Positions 16,658 to 27,373 of a DNA stretch of 64,000 bases are shown here, piece after piece. The notes beneath the pieces are model-generated. The model searched no databases, had not been told where the DNA came from, and worked only from the letters and a program-made list of their open reading frames with translations. The translations under genes were made by a program, and so were the position numbers. Each line of letters begins with the position of its first letter. The stretch's first letter is position 1. Source of the stretch: Mycolicibacterium flavescens (GTDB lineage Bacteria > Actinomycetota > Actinomycetes > Mycobacteriales > Mycobacteriaceae); assembly GCF_001722335.1 (NCBI RefSeq), contig NZ_MIHA01000022.1, forward strand, positions 29,082-93,081. Direction: 5' to 3'.

Positions 16658-16930
16658 ATGTGTCTTGGCATTCCCGGTCAGGTGGTCGACATCGTCGACG
16701 CCGAGCAGTCGCTGGCCACAGTCGCCGTCAACGGCGTGCGGCGGACCATCAGTGTGCGACTGCTGGCCGACGACAACCTCCAGGTCGGCGACTGGGTCCT
16801 GGTTCACGTCGGGTTCGCCATGGCGAAGATCGACGAACACGAGGCCACGCTGACGCTCGATCAGGTGCAGAAGATGGGCGCCGACTACACCGCCGAGATC
16901 GAAGCATTCAACTCGTCTGAAATCGCTTGA
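16658..16930 (+). CDS. hypC: HypC/HybG chaperone, second copy
   Basis: The 90-residue protein starts MCLGIPGQVVDIVD with catalytic Cys2. The barrel closes with GDWVLVHVGFAMAKIDEHEA. It is preceded by GAAAGGAATC and lies directly before hypD, its usual partner. Compared with the copy at 10854, the first 10 residues are the same but the tail differs (TLDQVQKMGADYTAEIEAF here). One copy may serve the HypD complex and the other the large subunit, as known for HypC/HybG pairs. That division is inference. Confidence 0.95.
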   Translation: MCLGIPGQVVDIVDAEQSLATVAVNGVRRTISVRLLADDNLQVGDWVLVHVGFAMAKIDEHEATLTLDQVQKMGADYTAEIEAFNSSEIA

Positions 16931-16940
16931 GAGGCTTGCC

Positions 16941-18068
16941 ATGAAGTTCGTCGACGAATTCCGTGATCCGGCAGCTGCGCGCGCATTGGTCAGATCAATC
17001 ACCGACCTGGCGGGCACCGACGAGTTCAAGTTCATGGAGGTGTGCGGCGGCCACACCCACACCATCTACCGGCACGGCATCGAGCACCTGCTACCGGAGA
17101 CGGTCGAGTTGGTGCACGGCCCCGGCTGCCCGGTGTGCGTCATCCCGATGGGGCGCGTCGACGACGCGATGTGGCTGGCGGAGCAACCGGATGTCATCTT
17201 CACGACATTCGGCGACATGATGCGGGTACCCGGATCTCGAGGCAACCTCATCGAGGCCAAGGCGCGCGGTGCCGACGTACGGTTCGTCTACTCGCCGCTC
17301 GATGCGCTCAAGATCGCGCTCGACACCCCGGACAAACACGTCGTGTTCTTCGCGGTCGGCTTCGAGACGACGGCGCCGTCCACCGCGGTGACGCTTGTCC
17401 GCGCCCGCGCGCTGGGCGTGCAGAACTTCAGCGTGTACTGCAACCATGTGACGATCGTTCCGCCGATCAAGGCGATTCTGGAGTCACCCGACCTTCGGCT
17501 GTCCGGCTTCCTCGGACCTGGGCACGTCTCGACGGTAGTGGGCTTGCGGCCCTACCGGTTCGTACCCGACGTATACGGAAAACCGATGGTGGTAGCGGGT
17601 TTCGAACCGCTCGACATTCTCGCGTCGGTGCACATGCTGCTGCAGCAGATACGTGACGGACGCTGCGAGGTCGAGAACCAGTACACGCGGGTGGTCCGCC
17701 CAGAAGGCAACACCCAGGCACTGAAGCTGATGGCCCAGACGTTCGAACTGCGGCCCCATTTCGAATGGCGGGGATTGGGTTTCATCTCGCAGAGCGCGTT
17801 GAGAATCCACTCCGACTACGCGAACTTCGATGCGGAACGCATATTCGCCATGCCCGGCGTGCGAGTGGCCGACCCGAAGGCCTGCCAGTGCGGCGAGGTG
17901 CTCAAGGGCGTCATAAAACCCTGGGAGTGCAAGGTGTTCGGGACCGCATGCACACCGGAGACACCGATCGGGACGTGCATGGTGTCACCCGAGGGCGCCT
18001 GCGCGGCGTACTACAACTTCGGCCGCTTGCACCGCGAAACAGCATTGGTGCTGGGTCAGCGCGCCTAG
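16941..18068 (+). CDS. hypD: HypD, Fe(CN)2CO assembly scaffold
   Basis: HypD binds a [4Fe-4S] cluster and builds the Fe(CN)2CO unit with HypC and HypE. It has 375 residues. The hallmark motifs are CGGHTHTIYRHG (C35), GPGCPVCVIP (C63, C66) and GFETTAPSTA. The cluster-binding cysteines near the C-terminus include KACQCGEVLKG and the CTPETPIGTCMVS segment. It is the last gene of the hydrogenase operon, preceded by hypC with 10 bases between, and followed by a hairpin at 18087. All expected Cys residues are seen. Confidence 0.96.
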   Translation: MKFVDEFRDPAAARALVRSITDLAGTDEFKFMEVCGGHTHTIYRHGIEHLLPETVELVHGPGCPVCVIPMGRVDDAMWLAEQPDVIFTTFGDMMRVPGSRGNLIEAKARGADVRFVYSPLDALKIALDTPDKHVVFFAVGFETTAPSTAVTLVRARALGVQNFSVYCNHVTIVPPIKAILESPDLRLSGFLGPGHVSTVVGLRPYRFVPDVYGKPMVVAGFEPLDILASVHMLLQQIRDGRCEVENQYTRVVRPEGNTQALKLMAQTFELRPHFEWRGLGFISQSALRIHSDYANFDAERIFAMPGVRVADPKACQCGEVLKGVIKPWECKVFGTACTPETPIGTCMVSPEGACAAYYNFGRLHRETALVLGQRA

Positions 18069-18086
18069 TACCGGTCCATCGAGTAC

Positions 18087-18109
18087 GTCGCCGCAGTCGA
18101 TGCGGCGGC
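18087..18109 (+). terminator. Hairpin after hypD, probable operon terminator
   Basis: GTCGCCGCA (18087-18095) pairs with TGCGGCGGC (18101-18109) with one G-T wobble and a 5-base loop. It follows the hypD stop by 19 bases and marks the end of the overlapping hyp gene run. There is no U-tract, as is common for mycobacterial terminators. It lies close to the ribosome binding site of the next gene, so read-through may be partial. Confidence 0.5.
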
Positions 18110-18127
18110 GGGTGAGGAGTATCAGTC

Positions 18128-18571
18128 ATGTCAGAGCCGGAAGAGCGGGGTAAGCGCGGTACCGGATCAGATCAACCATCAGGCGGGCCGGCAGATCGGC
18201 CGTCGGGCACATATCGGGGCGACGAGTCCGTTCCCGAACACGGCGACGGAGGCAACCCGGACTTCGAGACCGGTTTCACCGATGAACCGCCGAAGGACGT
18301 GAAACCGGCGGTGCCGCCCTATGAAGGGCGCCAAACCGCGGCGAAACCGGCCGGCGGCGCGGACGAGGACGATGCACGAACTGGCGGCGCGGTGAAACCT
18401 GTCACGGATGCCGACCCGAAAGCCCCGTCACCGAGTGAGACTACCGGGGGTGCCACGGCCTCTCCGGCCGAGGAACAACCGGCAGCACAAATGCCGGAAT
18501 CCGATCGCGACGACGACCGGGTGGGCCCCTCCCACACCGCGGGCACCGGGCGCGCCGAGGGCAAGGGCTAG
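18128..18571 (+). CDS. Hypothetical disordered hydrophilic protein
   Basis: The 147-residue product has strong low-complexity composition: Gly, Pro, Asp, Glu, Ser and Thr dominate, with no Cys, no Trp and no hydrophobic segment. It begins MSEPEERGKRGTGSDQPSGG and has a GAGGAG ribosome site 10 bases before the ATG. It is likely an intrinsically disordered cytoplasmic protein. I recognise no family. It lies between the hydrogenase operon and the convergent DUF3046 gene, 4 bases from the latter's stop. A real gene is favoured by the start signal and codon pattern, but function cannot be called. Confidence 0.6.
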   Translation: MSEPEERGKRGTGSDQPSGGPADRPSGTYRGDESVPEHGDGGNPDFETGFTDEPPKDVKPAVPPYEGRQTAAKPAGGADEDDARTGGAVKPVTDADPKAPSPSETTGGATASPAEEQPAAQMPESDRDDDRVGPSHTAGTGRAEGKG

Positions 18572-18575
18572 CGAT

Positions 18576-18770
18576 CTACCACTGGTCACGCGGGACGTCG
18601 AAGTCGGCGCACAGCGCCCGCCAGACGTCGCGCGGATCGACCCCGTCCTCGATGGCCTGCGCCGCGGTCCGCCCGTCGAGGCCCGTCAGCACGTGATCCA
18701 TCACCAGCGAAGCACCCCGCACGGGGCCGAACTGTCCGTCCACCAGTTCCCGGAACTCCGTCAACCGCAC
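18576..18770 (-). CDS. DUF3046 family protein
   Basis: The 64-residue protein starts MRLTEFRELVDGQFGPVRGA (first 20 residues) and ends WRALCADFDVPRDQW, the signature of DUF3046. The M. tuberculosis homologue (Rv2738c) lies next to recA. Here it is separated from recA by the whole hydrogenase operon. The next gene upstream on the same strand is the glycosyltransferase, 9 bases away, so they are probably co-transcribed. The function of the family is not known to me. Confidence 0.9.
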   Translation of the reverse strand: MRLTEFRELVDGQFGPVRGASLVMDHVLTGLDGRTAAQAIEDGVDPRDVWRALCADFDVPRDQW

Positions 18771-18779
18771 GAGCCCAAA

Positions 18780-19946
18780 CTACGCCGACGCCGCTTCATG
18801 GCACACCCGTACCGGATCCTGAACTTGCGCGATCGACGCCCCCGCGCGGCGCGCGGCGTCGCGGAACCCGGGACCGGACAGCACCTCGCCGACCGCCAGT
18901 GCCAGCGCGTCGGCGCTGAGCGGGCGCACCAGTTTCGCACTCCCCTGCCGCACAACGCGATTCGCGATCTCCCACTGATCGCCACCGCCGGGCACCACGA
19001 CCATCGGCACCCCGGCCAGCAGCGTCTTGGAGACCATGCCGTGCCCGCCGCCGCAGATCACGAGGTCGGCCTGTTTCAGCAGTTCGTCCTGCCGGCCCAG
19101 TCCGACCACCGCCCACGGAGGCACCGCGACGTCGGCGCCGTCCAGCCGCGACACCACCACGCGCGAACCTTCCGGCAGCCCCTCTCCGGGCTTCAGCGCC
19201 TGCAGCGCCACCTCGGCGAGCCCGCCGGCCCCTGTAGTGGCGGTCGACGGGGCGACGACGATCACCGGCCCTGCACCGGGCGGCACCTCCAGCGTCGTCG
19301 CCGTCGGCTCGAAGTGCAGCGGACCCACCACGACCGCCTCGGCCGGCCAGTCCGGGCGCGGCACCTCCAGCGCAGGCAGCGTGGCGATCAGCCGCCGCAG
19401 CGGACCCGGATCGTCCGCCGGCAGCCCGATCTCCACCCGCACGTCCGAGCGCTGCCGCATGCCTTCGCGCCACGACCGCGCCGACAGCGCCCGCATCACC
19501 GCATCACGCAGCCGGCCGCGAAGCCCTACCCCGGGGGCCAGGCCACTGCCGATCGGCGGCAACCCCTTCGACGGCCGGTACAGCGGGTGCGGGTTGAGCT
19601 CTACCCACGGCAGCCCGAGGAGTTCGGCGGCCAGGCCGCCCGCGGTGGTGATCACGTCGGAGATCACCAGGTCCGGCGCCAGCTCGCGCAGCTGTGGTGC
19701 GTTGAGCACCGCCATCCGAGCGCCGCGACGGTGGATCTTGGCGCCCGCGTCGGCGTCGTCGTCGGTGTCCGCCGGGTCCAGACCCAGCAGTTCGCGGAAC
19801 TCGACCCCGGCGTCGCGTGCGGTGTCCCGCCATTGTGTGCCGGTCAGCAGTGTCGGCGAATCCCCGTCGGCGAGAAACCGAAGACACAGCGCAAGCGCGG
19901 GAAACGCATGTCCGGGGTCCGGTCCGGCAACGATCGCGACGCGCAT
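18780..19946 (-). CDS. MGT/UGT-type glycosyltransferase (Rv2739c homologue)
   Basis: The 388-residue protein has the GT-B fold of family 1 glycosyltransferases. The N-terminus MRVAIVAGPDPGHAFPALAL is the acceptor-side glycine loop. The C-terminal part has the nucleotide-sugar pattern: VVGLGRQDELLKQADLVICG, then GGHGMVSKTLLAGVPMVVVP and GDQWEIANRV (motifs shown separately). The order matches M. tuberculosis, where it is annotated as a possible transferase. The donor and acceptor are unknown. It is divergent from ephG, with 41 bases between start codons. Confidence 0.85.
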   Translation of the reverse strand: MRVAIVAGPDPGHAFPALALCLRFLADGDSPTLLTGTQWRDTARDAGVEFRELLGLDPADTDDDADAGAKIHRRGARMAVLNAPQLRELAPDLVISDVITTAGGLAAELLGLPWVELNPHPLYRPSKGLPPIGSGLAPGVGLRGRLRDAVMRALSARSWREGMRQRSDVRVEIGLPADDPGPLRRLIATLPALEVPRPDWPAEAVVVGPLHFEPTATTLEVPPGAGPVIVVAPSTATTGAGGLAEVALQALKPGEGLPEGSRVVVSRLDGADVAVPPWAVVGLGRQDELLKQADLVICGGGHGMVSKTLLAGVPMVVVPGGGDQWEIANRVVRQGSAKLVRPLSADALALAVGEVLSGPGFRDAARRAGASIAQVQDPVRVCHEAASA

Positions 19947-19987
19947 TGGGCTACCCTGCCACAGCGTGCGGCCACTAGGCTGACCCC

Positions 19988-20428
19988 ATGACCGACCAGG
20001 CTTCCGGTGTACACACCGATGTCGACAATGTCCGGGCGGTGGAGACCTTCCTGTACGCGCTGCAGGACGAGGACTTCGACGTGGCCGACACCCTGCTCGC
20101 CGACCACGCCGAGTGGCACAACGTCGGCTACCCCATCATCCGCGGCCGTCAGCGCATCATCGGGCTGATGCGCCGCGGTCAGGGCCGCTTCGGTTTCGAG
20201 GTCAAGATTCACCGCATCGCGGCCGACGGTAACTCGGTGCTCACCGAACGCACCGACGCCCTGGTGCTGGGACCGGTGCGTCTGCAGTTCTGGGTGTGCG
20301 GAACCTTTGAGGTGCACGCCGGTCGAATCACGTTGTGGCGCGACTACTTCGACACGCTGGACTTCCTCAAGGCCATTGTGCGCGGGCTGGCGGCGACGGT
20401 GTTCCCGTCGCTGCGCCCGACCATGTAG
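19988..20428 (+). CDS. ephG: Limonene-1,2-epoxide hydrolase family protein (EphG)
   Basis: This 146-residue SnoaL-like epoxide hydrolase matches M. tuberculosis Rv2740 (EphG), which hydrolyses cholesterol-type and other epoxides. Visible pieces are the N-terminal helix ETFLYALQDEDFDVADTLLA, the active-site region with Asp and Arg residues (ERTDALVLGPVRLQFWVCGTFEV, split) and the C-terminal LWRDYFDTLDFLKAIVRG. The stop TAG is directly followed by the stop of convergent pspM with no base between. The homologous gene in M. tuberculosis is separated from psp genes by PE_PGRS47, which is missing here. Confidence 0.88.
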   Translation: MTDQASGVHTDVDNVRAVETFLYALQDEDFDVADTLLADHAEWHNVGYPIIRGRQRIIGLMRRGQGRFGFEVKIHRIAADGNSVLTERTDALVLGPVRLQFWVCGTFEVHAGRITLWRDYFDTLDFLKAIVRGLAATVFPSLRPTM

Positions 20429-21238
20429 TCACGCGCCGCGGACGTGGCCCAGTTCGTCGAAGGCCTGCGCCCAGCCGACGAGCCGGTCGGTGGCGCTGGA
20501 CAACTCGTCGCGGTAACGCTGCTGCCACATCGGTGAGGTCGACGCCGGCCCGGAGTTGGCGGCCGACACGAGTTGCGCTGCGGCGGTGACCATCTCGTTG
20601 TACTGACGGGCGCCGTGCTCGAGTTGCGCGGTGAACGCCCCGATCGTGGGAACCAGATGCGCGCGCGACTGCGGCGCCGACCCGATCGCGCGTTCCATCG
20701 AGACCACCTCGTTGGCGGTCGCGGCCATCGTCGCCGCCGTGTGGTTGGCGGCGGCGGTGATCTCACGCAGTTCGGCGGCGGGCAGCATCCGGCCACGCTC
20801 CATCACCCCGACCAGTGAATGCAGCCCGCGTTCGGAGGCGGCCAGCGCGGCCATCGGCTGCCGGGCCGCCGATCCCCACGGCGGAAGCCGACGTCCGGCC
20901 CGGGATCGCTGCGGCGGCAACGGTTCAGCCTTGAGCCAGCGGTAGCGAAGGAACGTCAGCGTCGCCAGGAACGCCGCTCCGGCGGCGATCGGCGCCGGGA
21001 TGAACAGCGCCCACCACGGCGTGCTCCACGCCGCCAGCAGCGCGGTCACCCCGATCCACAACACGCACGAGAACGCGAAGAACACCGTCAACCGCAGCGC
21101 CCACCGCCGTTTCCGCAGCAGCTTCGCGCGCGGATCGGCGGCGGCGCTGAGTTTCGCGGCCAGCACGTCGGACCATTCGGCGGCGGTGTCCACACCGCGT
21201 TGCACCAGCGAACGCCAGGCTTCGGGCCGACTACTCAT
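20429..21238 (-). CDS. pspM: PspM, membrane partner of PspA (Rv2743c homologue)
   Basis: This 269-residue integral membrane protein has two adjacent helices (about 46-71, LRLTVFFAFSCVLWIGVTAL; and about 75-98, ALFIPAPIAAGAAFLATLTF). A basic N-terminal part precedes them, and a cytoplasmic helical C-terminus of about 150 residues follows. In M. tuberculosis Rv2743c tethers PspA and belongs to the clgR-pspA-Rv2743c-Rv2742c envelope stress operon. Here it follows pspA by 15 bases. The fourth gene (pspN/Rv2742c) is not present; ephG is found in its place. Confidence 0.85.
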   Translation of the reverse strand: MSSRPEAWRSLVQRGVDTAAEWSDVLAAKLSAAADPRAKLLRKRRWALRLTVFFAFSCVLWIGVTALLAAWSTPWWALFIPAPIAAGAAFLATLTFLRYRWLKAEPLPPQRSRAGRRLPPWGSAARQPMAALAASERGLHSLVGVMERGRMLPAAELREITAAANHTAATMAATANEVVSMERAIGSAPQSRAHLVPTIGAFTAQLEHGARQYNEMVTAAAQLVSAANSGPASTSPMWQQRYRDELSSATDRLVGWAQAFDELGHVRGA

Positions 21239-21253
21239 GACATTCCTCGGAAC

Positions 21254-22069
21254 CTACTGTGACAACGGGTTTTCGGGTGTCGCCTGCGTGGGGTTGGCGG
21301 CCGGGGTGGCCGGCGATGCCGCGGTGTTGCCGCCCGCTGGCAGCTGCTCACCGCGCATCGAGGCACGGATCTGCTCGAGCCGCGAGTGGCCCGCCATCTG
21401 CACGCTGGCCTGCTGGACCTCCATCATGCGGCCCTGCACCGAGTTCTGCGCCAGCTCGGCCTCGCCCATCGCGTTGGCGTAGCGACGCTCGATCTTCTGG
21501 CGCACCTCGTCGAGGCTCGGCGTGGTGCCCGGGGCGGCCAACTCGCTCATCGACCTCAGCGACGAACTGACCTGCTCCTGCATCTTGGCCTGCTCGAGCT
21601 GGGACAGCAGCTTGGTGCGCTCGGCGATCTTCTGCTGCAGCATCATCGCGTTCTGCTCGACGGCCTTCTTGGCCTGGCCGGCGGCCTGCAGCGCCTGGTC
21701 GTGCAGACCCTTGAGGTCTTCGACGCTCTGCTCGGCGGTCACCAGCTGGGCGGCGAACGCCTCGGCGGCGTTGTTGTACTCGGTGGCCTTGGCGGCGTCA
21801 CCGGCCGCGGTGGCCTGATCGGCCAGCGTCAGCGCCTGCCGGACGTTGACCTGCAGCTTCTCGATGTCGGCGAGCTGACGGTTCAGCCGCATCTCGAGTT
21901 GGCGCTGATTGCCGATGACCTGCGCGGCCTGCTGGGTCAGCGCCTGGTGCTGACGCTGGGCGTCCTCGATGGCCTGCTGGATCTGCACCTTCGGGTCGGC
22001 GTACTCGTCGACCTTGGAGCTGAACAGCGCCATGAGGTACTTCCACGCCTTGACGAACGGATTGGCCAT
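21254..22069 (-). CDS. pspA: PspA/IM30 phage shock protein (35-kDa antigen homologue)
   Basis: The 271-residue ESCRT-III-like membrane remodelling protein is long, coiled-coil and alpha-helical, with [21 protein letters not shown] at the amphipathic N-terminus (first 20 residues shown in part), heavy Gln/Glu/Ala heptads in the middle, and a Pro/Ala-rich tail. It protects membranes under envelope stress and restrains ClgR in mycobacteria. It is encoded behind clgR (113-base gap) and before pspM. Transcription likely starts upstream of clgR from a SigE-type promoter. Confidence 0.95.
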   Translation of the reverse strand: MANPFVKAWKYLMALFSSKVDEYADPKVQIQQAIEDAQRQHQALTQQAAQVIGNQRQLEMRLNRQLADIEKLQVNVRQALTLADQATAAGDAAKATEYNNAAEAFAAQLVTAEQSVEDLKGLHDQALQAAGQAKKAVEQNAMMLQQKIAERTKLLSQLEQAKMQEQVSSSLRSMSELAAPGTTPSLDEVRQKIERRYANAMGEAELAQNSVQGRMMEVQQASVQMAGHSRLEQIRASMRGEQLPAGGNTAASPATPAANPTQATPENPLSQ

Positions 22070-22182
22070 TTCAGTTCACTCCGCCTTCGTGTCTCTGGGT
22101 TGTCCCGGCCTCACCGATTCCCGGCTCACCGTGCTGCCCAATCTATCGGGTCAGCGTGCCTCACCACACCTACAAGGCAGGC

Positions 22183-22509
22183 TCAGGCCACCGCCATCGA
22201 CACGACCTGCGGGATGACGACCTTGGTGGCGGCGTCGATGTTGGCTGTGCCTGCCGCAGCGACGGCGGCGGTCTCCTCGCGCTGCATCTCCTCGCCGGCG
22301 TCGGAGAGCACCCGTGACAGCGGGATGTCGAGAGCGCCGCAAATCGCGCTGAGCAGTTCGCTGGAGGCTTCCTTGCGTCCGCGTTCGACCTCGGAGAGGT
22401 AGCCCAGGCTGACGCGCGCCGTGTCGGAGACCTCCCGCAGCGTGCGCCCCTGATCGACACGGGCCCGACGCAGCACGTCGCCGATCACCTCGCGGAGCAA
22501 TGCCGTCAT
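22183..22509 (-). CDS. clgR: ClgR transcription factor
   Basis: The 108-residue XRE-type regulator has an HTH domain (about 10-70): [20 protein letters not shown], then [20 protein letters not shown]. The C-terminus ends VVSMAVA, the hydrophobic tail that in mycobacteria makes ClgR a Clp protease substrate. It activates clp genes, pspA and itself. It is the first gene of the psp module, preceded by a SigE-like promoter at 22553-22580. Start codon ATG with GGGAGAG upstream. Confidence 0.95.
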   Translation of the reverse strand: MTALLREVIGDVLRRARVDQGRTLREVSDTARVSLGYLSEVERGRKEASSELLSAICGALDIPLSRVLSDAGEEMQREETAAVAAAGTANIDAATKVVIPQVVSMAVA

Positions 22510-22552
22510 CGTGCTCTCCCTTCCGGGGTCAGTGGGGGCTTACTAATAGCGC

Positions 22553-22580
22553 AACGCCGCGCCCTGCCCGGTTGGTTCCC
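22553..22580 (-). promoter_or_regulatory. SigE-type promoter of clgR-pspA-pspM
   Basis: On the minus strand GGGAACC (22580-22574) is followed after 17 bases by CGTT (22556-22553), 44 bases upstream of the clgR ATG. This fits the mycobacterial SigE/SigH ECF consensus (GGAAC, about 17-18 bases, CGTT). SigE control of clgR is known in mycobacteria. Confidence 0.75.
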
Positions 22581-22603
22581 GCCGGGACCCGATCAATTCG
22601 AGT

Positions 22604-23092
22604 TCACTGTGCGGCGATGGTGGCCCGCAGCCGCGCGAGCGCTTCCCGCACGGCCGCGAGGCGGATCTCCCAACGCGCGCCGGCCAGGGCCAGTTGGACG
22701 GCGTCGGTGGTGACCGGGCCCGCGATGCCCAGGAACACGGTGCCGACGGGATGCCCGCCGTGCGGTTCGGGACCGGCGACCCCGGTCAACCCGACACCCC
22801 AGGTGGCTCCGCAGCGCTGCTGAGCGCCGACGGCCAACGCCCGGGCGGTGGGCGCCGCGACGGGACCGACGTCGTCGAGCACCTCGCGGGGCACCCCGGC
22901 CAGCGCGACCTTGGTGTCCTCGACGTAGGTGATCAGGCCGCCGCGCAGCACCGCGCTGGCGCCGGCGACCCCGGCCAGGGTCGCGGCCAGCAGGCCCGCG
23001 GTCAGCGATTCGGCGGTGGCCACGGTCTGGCCGCGCACGGTCAGGTCGGCGACCACCGCGCGGGCGGTGTCATCGACCAGGGGGTCGTCCAC
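22604..23092 (-). CDS. pncC: CinA C-terminal domain protein, nicotinamide-nucleotide amidase
   Basis: The 162-residue protein corresponds to the C-terminal CinA domain only (PncC type). This deamidates nicotinamide mononucleotide to nicotinate mononucleotide in NAD recycling. Motifs are AESLTAGLLAATLAGVAGAS, GGLITYVEDTKVALAGV and GLTGVAGPEPHGGHPVGT. Its start overlaps the end of pgsA3 by 23 bases, indicating translational coupling. There is no N-terminal pyrophosphatase domain. The gene lies between clgR and pgsA3 on the same strand. Confidence 0.9.
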   Translation of the reverse strand: MDDPLVDDTARAVVADLTVRGQTVATAESLTAGLLAATLAGVAGASAVLRGGLITYVEDTKVALAGVPREVLDDVGPVAAPTARALAVGAQQRCGATWGVGLTGVAGPEPHGGHPVGTVFLGIAGPVTTDAVQLALAGARWEIRLAAVREALARLRATIAAQ

Positions 23093-23705
23093 GCGAGTCC
23101 TTGATCGCCGAGACGACGTAGTCGACCCCGGTGGCGACGGTCAGCACCAGCGCCGCCCACATGATCACCCACGCCGCCGACAGCCAGGCCCCCGACAGCG
23201 GCAGCACGAACAACCCGATCGCCACCGCCTGCACCAGCGTCTTGAGCTTGCCGCCGCGGCTGGCCGGGATCACGCCGTGGCGCAGCACCGCGAACCGCAG
23301 CACTGTGATGCCGACCTCCCTGACCAGGATCACGATGGTCATCCACCACGGCAGGTCGCCGAGCATCGAGAGCCCGATCAACGCGGCACCGATGAGTGCC
23401 TTATCGGCGATGGGATCGGCGAGCGCGCCGAACTCGGTCACCATGCCGTAGCTGCGCGCCAATGCACCGTCGAGCCGGTCGGTGATGACCGCGACGCAGA
23501 ACACGATGAATGCCGCTATCCGCCAGAATGTTTCATGCCCGTCGCCGACGAACAGCAGGGCCAGGAAAACCGGGACCAACGCGAACCGCACGCCGGTGAG
23601 CACGTTGGCGATGTTGGCCACCCGGGCGCGCGGCACCACCGGATCGATATGAGGTTGGCCCGCCACCGCCACAGAATATCGGTAGTCCGAACCGATACTC
23701 TCCAC
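23070..23705 (-). CDS. pgsA3: CDP-diacylglycerol-glycerol-3-phosphate 3-phosphatidyltransferase
   Basis: This 211-residue membrane enzyme of the CDP-alcohol phosphotransferase family has the signature DRLDGALARSYGMVTEFGAL followed by ADPIADK, with the DGxxAR...G...D...D residues all present. Several hydrophobic helices surround it, and residues 1-30 form a soluble leader. It makes phosphatidylglycerol phosphate, the precursor of PG and cardiolipin. The position matches M. tuberculosis pgsA3 (Rv2746c). It overlaps pncC downstream and is divergent from argA, with only 2 bases between the two ATGs' genes. Confidence 0.92.
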   Translation of the reverse strand: MESIGSDYRYSVAVAGQPHIDPVVPRARVANIANVLTGVRFALVPVFLALLFVGDGHETFWRIAAFIVFCVAVITDRLDGALARSYGMVTEFGALADPIADKALIGAALIGLSMLGDLPWWMTIVILVREVGITVLRFAVLRHGVIPASRGGKLKTLVQAVAIGLFVLPLSGAWLSAAWVIMWAALVLTVATGVDYVVSAIKDSRGRPPGR

Positions 23706-23707
23706 CT

Positions 23708-24217
23708 GTGAGCCTCGAATCCGGCCAGCTCGTCGTGCGACGCGCGCGGACCACGGATGTTCCCGCCATCAAATCCTTGGTGGACATCTATGCCGGCAGG
23801 ATTCTGCTGGAGAAGAATCTGGTCAACCTGTACGAGGCGGTGCAGGAATTCTGGGTGGCTGAACTCGACGGCGAGCTGATCGGCTGCGGCGCCCTGCACG
23901 TGCTGTGGTCCGATCTGGGCGAGGTTCGTACCGTCGCGGTACACCCGAAGGTGCGCGGCCAGGGGGTCGGGCATGCGATCGTCGACCGGCTCCTGGTCGT
24001 GGCTCGCGAACTGCAGCTCGAACGGATCTTCGTGCTGACCTTCGAAGTCGCATTCTTCAGCAGGCACGGGTTCCGTGAGATCGACGGCACACCGGTGACC
24101 GCCGAGGTCTACGAGGAGATGTGCCGCTCGTACGACACCGGCGTCGCCGAGTTCCTGGACCTGTCCTACGTCAAGCCCAACATCCTCGGCAACACGCGAA
24201 TGCTGCTCACCCTCTAG
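23708..24217 (+). CDS. argA: Amino-acid N-acetyltransferase (N-acetylglutamate synthase)
   Basis: The 169-residue GNAT-fold enzyme starts arginine biosynthesis. It matches M. tuberculosis Rv2747 (ArgA), a short synthase lacking the kinase-like domain. The acetyl-CoA loop is TVAVHPKVRGQGVGHAIVDR (R/QxxGxG/A pattern), followed by RIFVLTFEVAFFSRHGFREI. The GTG start at 23708 is 3 bases from the divergent pgsA3 start, so the two promoters must lie inside coding sequence or overlap. It is convergent with ftsK, 45 bases between stops. Confidence 0.92.
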   Translation: MSLESGQLVVRRARTTDVPAIKSLVDIYAGRILLEKNLVNLYEAVQEFWVAELDGELIGCGALHVLWSDLGEVRTVAVHPKVRGQGVGHAIVDRLLVVARELQLERIFVLTFEVAFFSRHGFREIDGTPVTAEVYEEMCRSYDTGVAEFLDLSYVKPNILGNTRMLLTL

Positions 24218-24262
24218 TGGTTTCGGTGCGCTGGCCGCCCGGCGATCGGTAGCGCCCCGAAA

Positions 24263-26764
<2,502 letters not shown>

Positions 26765-26862
26765 GCTCGTAAGACTAGTCCCTTGAGTCCCAGAATCACC
26801 ATCTGCCACACGGGTCACAGATGGGTATCAAAAGGTGGCCGATCGCGGCATAGCGTGCGTCC

Positions 26863-27306
26863 ATGAGCGAACCAGAACCCCTGCCCACCACGACGAAGCT
26901 GCTCTGCGTGGCCTACGCCGTGATCGCGGTCGTCGCGCTGATCGCGACGTGGAGTCAGAACCTGACCTACGCCGGCCGCGGCGCCGACTTTGCAACCGCG
27001 TTCTGGGAGGACACCAAGACGACCGCCGCGGCACGGTCGATAACTGCTGATATCGCGCTGTTCCTGCTGGCAGCGGTCATTCTCATGGTTTATGAGGCAC
27101 GGAAGCACGGCATTCGGTTTGTCTGGGTGTACGTCATCGCCTCGTTCTTCATCGCGGTCAGCGTGACGTTTCCGTTGTTCCTGCTGGCGCGTGAACTGAG
27201 GATCCACCGGTCCGCGGCGCCGCGGATCGGGGCTGGCGACAAGGTGGGGCTCGCGCTGGTGACCGTCGGGGTCGCGGCGTTCACGATCTGGGTCGACGTG
27301 CTCTGA
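26863..27306 (+). CDS. DUF2834 family membrane protein
   Basis: The 147-residue protein has four predicted membrane helices (about 12-31, 64-83, 92-118 and 126-146). The motif TWSQNLTY near the first helix and the pattern VWVYVIASFFIAVSVTFPLF fit DUF2834. Function is unknown. It is divergent from ftsK (99 bases between starts, or 45 if ftsK starts upstream) and followed by the monooxygenase gene after 67 bases. Confidence 0.78.
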   Translation: MSEPEPLPTTTKLLCVAYAVIAVVALIATWSQNLTYAGRGADFATAFWEDTKTTAAARSITADIALFLLAAVILMVYEARKHGIRFVWVYVIASFFIAVSVTFPLFLLARELRIHRSAAPRIGAGDKVGLALVTVGVAAFTIWVDVL

Positions 27307-27373
27307 GAACCGGCGGCAAGCGTGAGTAGGCTGCATTCGTCCAGCAGGCACTCACCGAGGAGTCGAACCGCTC

